Below are positions 35,474 to 44,725 of a stretch of DNA of 64,000 bases, piece by piece; within the stretch, counting starts at the first letter, position 1; the number at the start of each line of letters is the position of its first letter. The stretch covers positions 5,146,001 to 5,210,000 of the forward strand of contig OY783209.1 of assembly GCA_963678705.1 (NCBI GenBank), written 5' to 3'. The notes beneath the pieces are model-generated. The model made no database searches. It saw nothing but the letters and a program-made list of their open reading frames with translations, and was not told the origin of the DNA. The stretch comes from Panorpa germanica. Lineage: Eukaryota; Arthropoda; Insecta; Mecoptera; Panorpidae. A program made the position numbers and the translations under genes.

Positions 35474-37779
35474 TTAATTTTCCGTGTATTTCTTGTCTTC
35501 GTCCAGAAACCATTCACGATTTTCATTTATTCTTGTCAACCATTTCTCTGAAAATATAACAACGTTATTTAGAATTAATGAAATACAGAATAACGTAATT
35601 TGATTATTAACGTATGTTTTACCTTGTTGTTCATCGATATTGTCTTCGTTTCCTCCCAAACTCTTCGGAAGTAATTCCCTTTCAACGCTACGGTGCAGAG
35701 AAGCCAAATCATCATGAATTGCAAACTGTAATACAAAACGAATCAATATTTTACTAACACTAATGTGCAAGGTTTTCAGTAAAATTGTCACTACTCTCTA
35801 AACTATAGTTTATGTACAATTTACTAATCATAAAAAGGTTTACTTTATAAATAATCTTTTTAAAGTGAGTATACAGTAAAATTACGTCACAAAAGTTATC
35901 TTTCGAGTTAAATTTATGTATTTTGCCGTTAATACAAGTTTTTAATGTTACATTATAAATAAAGTATATTAACAAAAGATGTGTAATGTCTTTTACATTT
36001 ATTTAATCACAATGTAACAGAATTACAATAACCTTTGATAAATAATGAAACGTAACGTTCGGTAGAAAATATCACGTTAACACAGGTAGAAAATGAAGTT
36101 TGAAATTACCTTGTAGGAAGGTATCAAGCGTGAACGTAGCACTGCAAGATAATTTCTATACAAAAATTAGAAAATTAGTTTGTGACAAGCTAACAAATGT
36201 ATATTTGCATTCCAAGATATTTTCTACTAGGGAAGTACTGTAGTACGAGTAACAATTATTAATAAATTGCTAGTAATTGTATAAAAATAATGAGTATAGA
36301 TTATAAAGGTAAACGTCCAATGCTCGTATAAAAGCATTAGCTTTAATAAATAAAATATGAAAGAAAGGGGAAGCGGAAGGATCAACTACTGACATCGGCA
36401 ATTAATTCGAAGCAACTTTGTTGCACAAATTCGAATGTAACACATTCACATTCACTCAGTAGCGTAGTTACCGCCGTATCTGCCATATCAATAATACGGG
36501 GCCTCCGGGCTACAAGGGCCCCAAACGTGTGTAATCAGAAATTCGTAAAATGTTATGCACAATCTCACTTAAACTCTTAGGCCGTCCCTAGCTTAGTTCT
36601 TAGGAGTATCAACGCGATCATCTTTGTTCCTTTTGTAAAAAATCTTTACCCATTATTTGGAACCTCCAATAAATTTTGATACGGGGCCCGTCTAAGGCAC
36701 GCTACTTTACAGACTAAACTATACAGATATTACTAAATGTCATATGCATCATCATGCGTTTCCTTCGCAGTGCGAACCTGTGTACGAATATTTTATACAG
36801 TAAACAGAACCTTACCGTCGTGTCTTTCGTTAGAAGAGCAGGAAGCCGTTTTATAAATTCTCTCGCTTCTGGCGTTGGACGAACAAAATGAGCTGCTTTA
36901 ATTCGCTGTCCATATGCTTGCTAAAAAACAACGATTCATGAAATATCTATATATAACTATCGATAGAAATATAAGTGTGTGTGTGTGTGTCCAACTACAT
37001 ACCTGGCATGCATAAACACATAACGGAAATATACGAAATTTGGAAACACACTCATCAACATGTTCTTGCTTTACGCGGCTTGCATCTACAATCACAACAA
37101 GATCACTGCTAAACTCACGACGCATTTTTACATCCAGCTCCATGAAGTATAGTTTAAAGAAGACCTCTATGTCTAGTTTCTCAGCTTCGTCCTTAAACTC
37201 AAAACAGACGTAGTGCTCACCAGATTTGGATAATGGAAATTGAAAACTAAATATTCTGAAAATTTAATTTTTTATTAAAATTATGCGACTCATAATAAAG
37301 CGATGTCTATAGTGCAGATTGCCCAGGCTTGTCAACATCGAGCCGCCCCTATTGGAAAACCTTATAGTAGGTACTTACAATGCTTTCAAAGTTTCTCTTA
37401 TTTCTGGCAGTTGTGTATCTCTATCAGAGAATATTTCCGGCATGGCCATCTTCAGGAAGTAGTGATTTATTAATGTTTGTTTGGTTCTTTCAAAGTTCGC
37501 TTTGTTCTGAATGATTATGTTCCCTATCCGTTTCTTATCTGTTTTATTCGAAATGACTTGGGTTAATATGTACTTTACAATCAAGAAATCTATATTTAAC
37601 AATTATCAACATTATTTACCAAGAGACACTTTCCCCATGAACGGCTGGTCTTCAAACCACTCCAGGATCTTATCAGAGGTAATTTTAACATCCTCTTCGG
37701 TTAGTTGATATTTATCCAATATTAAGTTTCTGGATGCAACACTGATGTCGAGTAAATCACAAATTGGTGGGGGATCCAT
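35474..37779 (-). CDS. Gene 10: CRAL-TRIO domain protein, 284 aa
   Basis: Six exons: 37620-37779, 37379-37538, 37003-37255, 36816-36920, 35623-35725, 35474-35547. The start is MDPPPICDLLDISVASRN. An acceptor (ATTGTAG) ends 6 nt before the ATG, so a non-coding leader exon is expected upstream. Exon 3 is 253 bp, with the two-residue insertion near its end that genes 11 and 12 share, and has MELDVKMRREFSSDL. Exon 5 reads LLPKSLGGNEDNIDEQQ and the tail is WFLDEDKKYTEN. Intron 4 is unusually long (about 1.1 kb) and contains a MITE-like element, a nested hairpin and a leader-like exon. A full-length LINE is inserted about 600 bp upstream of the ATG. Soluble ligand carrier by family. Confidence 0.89.
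36112..36150 (-). other. Leader-like exon inside intron 4 of gene 10
   Basis: The minus strand reads ATCTTGCAG/TGCTACGTTCACGCTTG, then CCTTCCTACAAG/GTAATT. It aligns with the candidate leader of gene 12 (50793-50850; TGCTACGT, TTGATNCCT, TACAA, G/GTAA). It could be the leader of gene 9 or a relic of a lost gene copy. Confidence 0.35.
36402..36438. repeat. Nested hairpin in intron 4 of gene 10
   Basis: ATTCGAA and TTCGAAT bracket GCAAC-TTT-GTTGC. The two nested stems lie about 20 bp from a MITE-like end. Confidence 0.5.
36457..36713. mobile_element. MITE-like element in intron 4 of gene 10
   Basis: The left end is CAGTAGCGTAGTTACC. The right end GGCACGCTACTTT reads inversely as AAAGTAGCGTGCC. 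ATACGGGGCC occurs near both ends. CAGTRGCGTAG is a common start of hAT-type MITEs. The ends are diverged and the target duplication is not clear. Confidence 0.4.
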
Positions 37780-37784
37780 GGCGC

Positions 37785-38375
37785 CTACAATATGTTAATT
37801 GTTTGGGCTATTACACAAATAAGTTTATGTAGTAGTTGTTTCACTTAGTAACAGTAATTATGCATTGTATATAAAAGTGGCGGATCTACGTCTTCGCCCA
37901 CGAGGCCAGGTCAAATTAAGGTAAAACAAAATTATGCAAACGATACGTTTTATAATTTTCAGAAGTTGTAACATAATTATATTACATAGTCATTGAATAA
38001 ATACAAGAGGAATTTATTTATTTACGAGTATATATTATTTTAATGTTACAACATTATATAATCTTACATAAAAACCATTAATAATGTGAGTAAATGTAAA
38101 TTTATGTCAAAAGAAAACATTTGTTGTGTAATTTTACATTATATTACTCACATGTTATGTTCCAGGTAAATCTTTTTATGTGAAATAAACTTTAAATATA
38201 TGTAACTGTCATTATACCTATCAATTCTTCTTCATATTATAATATTTGTATAAATATATAAATTTGCACAAACCTTCAAGTCGTTTAAATGAAGTAAAAC
38301 ACTACATTAACTTTATTCAAATAGAAATTCTATTTATATTACAAGCATCAGACAGGTCACTAAAAGGTTACAATG
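37785..38375. other. Upstream region of gene 10, up to the LINE insertion
   Basis: AT-rich. It holds an imperfect inverted repeat at 38085-38154 (TGTGAGTAA... and ...TTACTCACA) that resembles sequence near 57212-57260 and, on the other strand, 35860-35915. The leader exon of gene 10 should be here or beyond the LINE. Confidence 0.4.
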
Positions 38376-38388
38376 ATATATGGTTGTA
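38376..38388. repeat. Left target-site duplication of the LINE
   Basis: ATATATGGTTGTA, identical to 43832-43844. Confidence 0.9.
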
Positions 38389-38411
38389 CGAGTAGTCATT
38401 CGATACGTGAT

Positions 38412-38418
38412 AGACGTG
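38412..38418 (+). promoter_or_regulatory. Downstream promoter element-like motif of the LINE
   Basis: AGACGTG lies at +24 to +30 counted from the element's first base as fixed by the target-site duplication. Internal promoters with such a motif just downstream of +20 are established for I and jockey-group LINEs, which must carry their promoter inside the transcript. Confidence 0.55.
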
Positions 38419-38585
38419 TTTTGTCTGTTTCCTAAAAATAATTTAATTGAATTAATATTTTTAAATACATATATATATATATATATATATAAAAATTATT
38501 TAAAAAGTAAATTTAAAGTAAAAGTAAAATTGTATTATTTAAATTATTATCATTTTAATATTCAAATTTTTTCTGAATTTTTAAA

Positions 38586-39905
38586 ATGAATTTGAACTCT
38601 GAGGGGAAAGTGGGAGTTGACCCCAATATAAATTTATATAATGAAGATAATTTATCATTATCTTCTTATAAAATTATGATTCAAAAAGAAGATATAACAA
38701 ACGAAAAATTTGGGATCAGTACACTAAAAACTGCAAAAATGTTATATCATTCAGAATTTGGAAAGGATATTTCAGAAATAAAAAAAATAGGGAAAAATAG
38801 AATAATGGCTGAATGCAAAAATGCAAAATCAGCTAATATGTTAGTGAAATTGAATAATAAGATAACATCAGGAGTTGATATGTTTATACCAATGTTCTGG
38901 ACTACAAGAATTGGAATTGTAAAAAATGTAGATATTGAATTTTCGGAGAAAGAATTAAAAGAAAATATATATAGTTACCCTTATAAAATTCACTCCATAA
39001 GGAGATTAAAAAGAAGAATGAAATTTGAAGATGAAATTAAGTATGAGGACTCTAGAAATATAATCATTTTCTTTGAAGGGCAAAATTTACCCCAATATAT
39101 TTATATTTGGAATGCTAAATTACCCTGTGAACCATTTATTAAAAATACGAAACAATGTTATAAATGTTTAAGATATAACCATACGGCCAATCAATGCAAA
39201 GGAAAAAGTAGATGTAGCAAATGTGGTTCAAATGAACATACGCTAAATTTATGTAAAAATGAAATTATAAAATGTGTAAATTGTGATGAAGAACATGATG
39301 CGACTGATAAAAATTGCAAAGAAAGAAAAAGGCAACAAGAAATAAAAATTTTAATGGGAAACAGAAATCTTAGTTATCAAGAAGCCGCTATTGAAATACC
39401 TCAAATTTGGAAAGACAAAAATTCGTATGCGGTAACTACAAAAAATAGATTTGATATATTATCTAATTATGACAAGGACTTTCCTCAAAATTTAACAAGT
39501 TGTGAAAATAGTATACCATCATATAAGCCAGCACCCATTAGGAAAAGAACATATTTAGATAGAAACTGTAAAACGAAAAATATGAAAAAACAAAATAATA
39601 TAAATGATAATAAAATTGAAAATAAACAGAATGAGAAAGAACAAAGATTCATTAATTATATTACAAATTCTACACCTAGAACTTATAATACAAGGAACAA
39701 TTACAGAAAAAATGAAAAAGATAATGAAGAAGAACAAACAGAAAACAATTCTCAGAGGTCCATAAAAGTACCAAAAATTCAACACAACACTGAATTATTG
39801 GTAAACCAAAATTTTAATGAAAATAAAAATGATGACAGGAATAAATTCATGACGGATTCAAATAAATTTTCTATATTTGAAGATATAGATAGAGGAAAAA
39901 CATAG
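38586..39905 (+). CDS. LINE ORF1: nucleic-acid-binding gag-like protein, 439 aa
   Basis: This is the first ATG of a long open frame about 200 bp after the element start. The protein is Lys/Asn-rich. Three CCHC-type knuckles lie near residues 191-204 (CYKCLRYNHTANQC), 210-223 (CSKCGSNEHTLNLC) and 230-244 (CVNCDEEHDATDKNC), the usual set for I-clade ORF1. In this family the protein binds the element RNA and forms the ribonucleoprotein with the ORF2 product. The C-terminal third is low-complexity and charged. The frame is intact and ends 87 nt before the ORF2 frame opens. Confidence 0.92.
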   Translation: MNLNSEGKVGVDPNINLYNEDNLSLSSYKIMIQKEDITNEKFGISTLKTAKMLYHSEFGKDISEIKKIGKNRIMAECKNAKSANMLVKLNNKITSGVDMFIPMFWTTRIGIVKNVDIEFSEKELKENIYSYPYKIHSIRRLKRRMKFEDEIKYEDSRNIIIFFEGQNLPQYIYIWNAKLPCEPFIKNTKQCYKCLRYNHTANQCKGKSRCSKCGSNEHTLNLCKNEIIKCVNCDEEHDATDKNCKERKRQQEIKILMGNRNLSYQEAAIEIPQIWKDKNSYAVTTKNRFDILSNYDKDFPQNLTSCENSIPSYKPAPIRKRTYLDRNCKTKNMKKQNNINDNKIENKQNEKEQRFINYITNSTPRTYNTRNNYRKNEKDNEEEQTENNSQRSIKVPKIQHNTELLVNQNFNENKNDDRNKFMTDSNKFSIFEDIDRGKT

Positions 39906-39992
39906 CGAAATTATAAATATAAAATAATACAGCAGCATACATATTAGAGGATCAGATAAAAATATAATTTCTAAGTAGCGTTTATTTGTTAA

Positions 39993-42900
39993 AAAGTTCT
40001 TGTAGAAATTGATATCTTCCACAACAAAATTAAAGAAGTAAATATTATACAGTGGAACGGACAGAGCATTAGACACAAAAAAGACGATCTACAAAATTTA
40101 TTAAAAACGCAAAATATTCATATAGCTTTGATTTCAGAAACATTTTTGGGAGAAAATATAAATTTTAATATAAGAGGATATAATTTAGAAAGGGATGATA
40201 GAATTCAAATTGGAAGAGCAAATCCTCATGGGGGTACAGCCATTATTATACATAAAAGTATAAGATATAAAAGATTACATATAACTAAACCAGTAAATAA
40301 TATGGAACTCACTGCAATTAGTACAAAATTAAATAATATTGAAATATGTATTACATCAATATACGTTCCTCCAGGACACAAAATTGACAGTTTAAAATGG
40401 AAACAAATGTACAGACAAATGAAATTACCAGTGATACTAACGGGAGATTTTAATTCACTTCATCCATCATGGAATATAAACAACTTAATAAATTACGAAG
40501 GACAAGAATTGAATAAATTTATTGATGAAGAACTTCTACATATAGCTAACAATGATTGTCCTACAAGAGTACACCATCCTTATAGAAGAGATAGTATCTT
40601 GGATTTAACCCTTATTAATCCTAGAATAATGCACATGTTAATAGACTGGAAGGTATTAAGTGACAGCATGGGGAGTGATCATTATCCCATACTTTTTAAT
40701 TTAACAAATTCAAATAATGTTGACATAGGTAGAACAAGGAATTATATCACTAGAAGAAATTTTAAAAAAGCTGACTGGAATGAATATCAAAATATTATAT
40801 CCAATAAACTTGATAATGGTTCAAATTTATATATCAGCTATGAGCATTTAATTAATACCATGAATGAGTCAGCGGAGGAAAGTATTCCATGCACTAAAAT
40901 TTATAATAAGAACCCAAAACATGAAAAACCCATATGGTGGGACAGCAATTGTAATAAAATGGTTGCTAAAAGAAGATTAGCTTTAACTAAATTTAATAGA
41001 AATTCTAATATGGAAAATTATCTAAATTTTAAAAACGAACAAGCAAACACACAAAAGTATTTTAGGATAAGAAGGAAGGAGGAATACAAGAAATTTTGTG
41101 AAAATATTAAGCCAAAAACTCCAGCTAAATTAATTTGGGGAGTAGTGCATAAATTATCAAGACCGAATATAAATCAGAACACCAGAAGTATGAATAATGA
41201 TTGGATTGAAGAGTTTGCTAGAAATTATTGTGGTAACTACAATATCATTTCAAGGCCGTATATTCAAAATTTTAAAGTAGTAGAATTTTTAGATAAATCA
41301 ATAGAGTTAGAAGAATTAAATTACAGTTTAAATCATAACAAGAAAACAAGTACTGGTATTGACAGAATCTCATATGAAATGATCCAAAATTTACCTAAAA
41401 GCGCCAAAATTGCCCTAATTAACAATTTTAATAATATATTTAATACCAGAATAATTCCTAGTGATTGGAAAAATCATATTATTGTCCCTATTTTAAAATC
41501 TGGAAAGAATCCTGAAGTAGCATCATCATATCGACCAATTACTTTAATATCATGCGTAGCCAAAACAATGGAAAATATTTTGAAAAACAGATTAGAATGG
41601 TATTTAGAACACAACAATAAATTACCAGATTCGCAATTTGGATTTAGAAAAAATCGAAGTGTGCATGACAGCTTAAATATATTCAATCTGGACATTCAAA
41701 AAACGTACAGCTCTAATAAATACATGCTAGCTGTGTTCTTAGATATTAAGGGAGCTTATGATGCAGTTACATATCCTAACCTACAACTGAAATTAAGAGA
41801 AATTGGAATAACCAGCAAAATTACAAATTGGTTAATGTCATATTTTAAATTGAGATCCATTTATGTAAGAAATGAAGAAAATTTAATAGGACCATTTACC
41901 TGCAATAAAGGCCTACCTCAAGGATCTATTCTTAGTCCACTTTTATACACAATATATTCTAAAGACATTTCTAAATTAAAAGACGATCACACATTTATTT
42001 TACAATTTGCAGATGATATTGTTTTATATAGTATTGGCCCATCCATAGAATGTTTAAGGAAGAGAATTAACAAGAAATTATGCAAATTAAGAGATATATT
42101 AGACAAAATTGAATTAGAAATCTCAGTAGAAAAATCTCAAGCTGTCATTTTTACTAGACACAAAATTATATCAAGTCCGAGGATAATATATAATAACAAA
42201 AATATTATTATATCAAATAGAGCAAAATTTTTAGGTATTTGGTTTGATTGTAAATCTACTTGGAGCTTCGAAATTGATAAAATAATACTTAAATGCAACA
42301 GAGGAATAAATGTTTTAAGAAGTCTAGCAGGAAGTAAATGGGGAGCTCATCCTATCTCTTTACTACAAATTTATCAAGCAATTATAAGTTCACATTTAGA
42401 CTATTCAAGTATATTAATTAGTACAGCTTCCAAATCAAGATTATTAAAATTGGATAGAATACAATATAGAAGCTTAAGAATAGCTTTAGGTTGCATGACT
42501 TCAACTCCAACTCATATACTTCAAGCTGAATCTAATATAGCTCCATTACAATTTAGAAACCAACTGCTTAGTGATAAATTTTATGTTAAATGTGAAACAT
42601 TATCGAAATTCCAAATTATTGATAAAATTAAATTATTAACTACATATATTCAAAACTCTTCTTACTGGATCAAAAAGAATAAACCTATTTTAATAAATAG
42701 TTACATGAAATTAAAGGATCTAAATATACAAAGAAATTCGAAATCGCCTATATACTCTATTCCTTTTGAATCATTAATTAAACCTATGGATATATATATT
42801 AACACAAAATTATTGTCAAAATCTTTTAATAATGCGATAAATAATGAAAATTTTTTAAATATAATGCATCAATTTAATATAAATTTTACAAAAATAATAT

Positions 42901-43748
42901 ATACAGATGCATCCATTGATTTAGAAAGAAATGAAGCAGGATTTGCTATATATGAACAGATAAATTTAAGATATTATAAATATAAATTAAATAACAAAGT
43001 TTGCTCTTACACTGGAGAAAAATTAGCATTATTAAAAGCATTGGAAATTAATGAAAATATCAACAACAATAAAATTATAATAATAACGGATTCTTTAAGT
43101 GTTTTAAAAAATTTAAATTCAAATGATAACAAATCAAATAATAATATTTTAACATGCAAAATTAAGGAGATGTATTTCAATATAATAAATAGGAATAATA
43201 CCATAAAATTTATGTGGATACCAGGACATTGTGGAATAAGAGGAAACGAAATTGCGGATAAATTGGCAAAGGAATCAATAAATTTGGAAATTGAGATGAG
43301 AGTGAAATTACCTTCATATGAAATTTTTAATATAATCAAAAAATTTAACTTCAATTTAAGAAACACAGATTTCATTAACAAAAGTCAGTTAAAAGGAAGA
43401 GATTATTATATGTTGCATCCAAATTTAAGTAAGAAGAGATGGTTTAGAAATGAGTCCCGCAAAATTATATCAACTATAATCAGAATCAAAAGTAATCATT
43501 GCAAAACTCCAGCTCATCTGTACAAAATTAATATTAAATCTGACGATAGATGTCAATGTGGTGAAGAAGGAACTTTGGATCATATTATATTTGAATGCAT
43601 AAATTATAGTTTAGAAAGATCAAAATTGAATAGTGGTATATTAGATGTGATTAAAACTTTTCCTGTTAATACTAAATTTTTGTTAAGTGATTCAAAATTA
43701 ATTAGTGAATTATTGAAATATTTAGAAATGTGTAAAATTGAATTATAA
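39993..43748 (+). CDS. LINE ORF2: endonuclease, reverse transcriptase and RNase H
   Basis: The open frame begins after TAA at 39990 and runs 1251 codons. In order: AP-type endonuclease (IIQWNGQSIRHKKDD, LISETFLG, LTGDFNSLHPSW, SMGSDHYPI); reverse transcriptase with PILKSGKNPE, SSYRPITLISC, FGFRKNRSVHDSL, GLPQGSILSPLL and the catalytic LQFADDIVLY near residue 672; RNase H with YTDASI, TGEKLALLKAL, ITDSLSVLKNL and GNEIADKLA; and a C-terminal CQCGEEGTLDHIIFEC zinc motif. All catalytic acidic residues are present. The frame has no ATG before the endonuclease block: the first in-frame ATG is about 100 codons in, past the first catalytic residues. Translation must therefore start at a non-AUG codon, by reinitiation, or the start has been lost. 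The start given here is the first open codon, not a proven initiator. Confidence 0.9.
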   Translation, partial: KVLVEIDIFHNKIKEVNIIQWNGQSIRHKKDDLQNLLKTQNIHIALISETFLGENINFNIRGYNLERDDRIQIGRANPHGGTAIIIHKSIRYKRLHITKPVNNMELTAISTKLNNIEICITSIYVPPGHKIDSLKWKQMYRQMKLPVILTGDFNSLHPSWNINNLINYEGQELNKFIDEELLHIANNDCPTRVHHPYRRDSILDLTLINPRIMHMLIDWKVLSDSMGSDHYPILFNLTNSNNVDIGRTRNYITRRNFKKADWNEYQNIISNKLDNGSNLYISYEHLINTMNESAEESIPCTKIYNKNPKHEKPIWWDSNCNKMVAKRRLALTKFNRNSNMENYLNFKNEQANTQKYFRIRRKEEYKKFCENIKPKTPAKLIWGVVHKLSRPNINQNTRSMNNDWIEEFARNYCGNYNIISRPYIQNFKVVEFLDKSIELEELNYSLNHNKKTSTGIDRISYEMIQNLPKSAKIALINNFNNIFNTRIIPSDWKNHIIVPILKSGKNPEVASSYRPITLISCVAKTMENILKNRLEWYLEHNNKLPDSQFGFRKNRSVHDSLNIFNLDIQKTYSSNKYMLAVFLDIKGAYDAVTYPNLQLKLREIGITSKITNWLMSYFKLRSIYVRNEENLIGPFTCNKGLPQGSILSPLLYTIYSKDISKLKDDHTFILQFADDIVLYSIGPSIECLRKRINKKLCKLRDILDKIELEISVEKSQAVIFTRHKIISSPRIIYNNKNIIISNRAKFLGIWFDCKSTWSFEIDKIILKCNRGINVLRSLAGSKWGAHPISLLQIYQAIISSHLDYSSILISTASKSRLLKLDRIQYRSLRIALGCMTSTPTHILQAESNIAPLQFRNQLLSDKFYVKCETLSKFQIIDKIKLLTTYIQNSSYWIKKNKPILINSYMKLKDLNIQRNSKSPIYSIPFESLIKPMDIYINTKLLSKSFNNAINNENFLNIMHQFNINFTKIIYTDASIDLERNEAGFAIYEQINLRYYKYKLNNKVCSYTGEKLALLKALEINENINNNKIIIITDSLSVLKNLNSNDNKSNNNILTCKIKEMYFNIINRNNTIKFMWIPGHCGIRGNEIADKLAKESINLEIEMRVKLPSYEIFNIIKKFNFNLRNTDFINKSQLKGRDYYMLHPNLSKKRWFRNESRKIISTIIRIKSNHCKTPAHLYKINIKSDDRCQCGEEGTLDHIIFECINYSLERSKLNSGILDVIKTFPVNTKFLLSDSKLISELLKYLEMCKIEL

Positions 43749-43831
43749 ATTATAAAAGATGTTAAAAAATTATTTGATGGTGGCTATGACTAAAGAAAGT
43801 CAAGGCAAAGAAGAAAATAAATATAAAAAAA

Positions 43832-43844
43832 ATATATGGTTGTA
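43832..43844. repeat. Right target-site duplication of the LINE
   Basis: ATATATGGTTGTA directly after the A-rich tail, identical to 38376-38388. Confidence 0.9.
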
Positions 43845-44725
43845 TATGATAAAAATTTAAAACTAAAGTAAAAACATAATGTGAAATAATTTGAACTTAT
43901 ATTTATTATTTTTTCAACTTTAAGAACAATTTAAAGTTTAAATGTTTTGAATTTACCTAGTTTATAATAAATTATCATTGGATATCGAGGTAATTGATCC
44001 TTTTTCAATAAGTTTAATTATGTATAGTTTACGTAAAATATATATCATAAGATATTTAAAACTAATTTGTTATGCGCACAATTTTATTTTAATATGATAC
44101 AAGTAACTAATGCAACAACGTATGGGTTATCTATTAAATAAATTTTGTAATTGTTTTCCAATATTTCTGAATATGCTTACACAATAAATTTTATATATAT
44201 TTGTACATATTTTTTATAATTATTTCTATCTTTGAGCAATACAACTTCGATTACATTTTATCTAACCTTACTCTAACATCAATTAAAATAAACTTAACCA
44301 AACTTGCAAAATATATAAACTAACGAGTATTAAATATAAATATAAAAGAGTATCAGAGTGGGACAGCAATATAACAATTAAAGTTTATAGTTTAAAGAGG
44401 TGGAAGTAAGAAAAGAGGTGGATGGCAAAGTTATAGAGGAGAAGGAAGCAAAAGAGGAAAAAAGATTAAACCGCAGAGTTGAAAATGTTGCAAATTTGTC
44501 AGTAAAGTATAATGGTCGACAAGGAGAAGAGCGACACAAGTAGAAACATTAACTTTTTTTTAAATATTAAAGGCAATGTAATTGGTAGAATTAAATGTAT
44601 AAGATTGTAATGCCTAACTGCAAAAACGTTAAATAAATAAATACAATAAAACATACATTTTTAATGTATATTTTTAATAATTTTTTTTAACGTATTTATC
44701 TTAATGCGAGGTCATTGTATTTTTT
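43845..44725. other. Gap between the LINE and gene 11
   Basis: AT-rich. Positions 44395-44655 hold a GA-rich stretch ending GTAATGCCTAACTGCAAAAA and AATAAATAAATAC, a degenerate LINE tail; similar tails lie near 9608-9650 and 48378-48420. No gene seen. Confidence 0.45.

Larger units (their letters stand above)
38389..43831 (+). mobile_element. Full-length I-clade non-LTR retrotransposon, 5443 bp
   Basis: The element is flanked by a perfect 13-bp direct repeat ATATATGGTTGTA (38376-38388 and 43832-43844), the target-site duplication. The order is: about 200-bp 5' UTR with a downstream-promoter-like AGACGTG at +24 to +30; ORF1 with three zinc knuckles; ORF2 with endonuclease, reverse transcriptase and RNase H; short 3' UTR ending in an A-rich AATAAATATAAAAAAA tail. 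An RNase H domain plus CCHC ORF1 places it with the I group rather than the jockey or CR1 groups. Both ORFs are open, so the insertion is young and may be able to move. It runs opposite to the CRAL-TRIO genes. Confidence 0.92.

Noticed and set aside
39858-40076. Minus-strand ORFs inside the LINE
   Set aside because: They are antisense shadows of ORF1 and ORF2, with composition set by AT-rich coding on the other strand.
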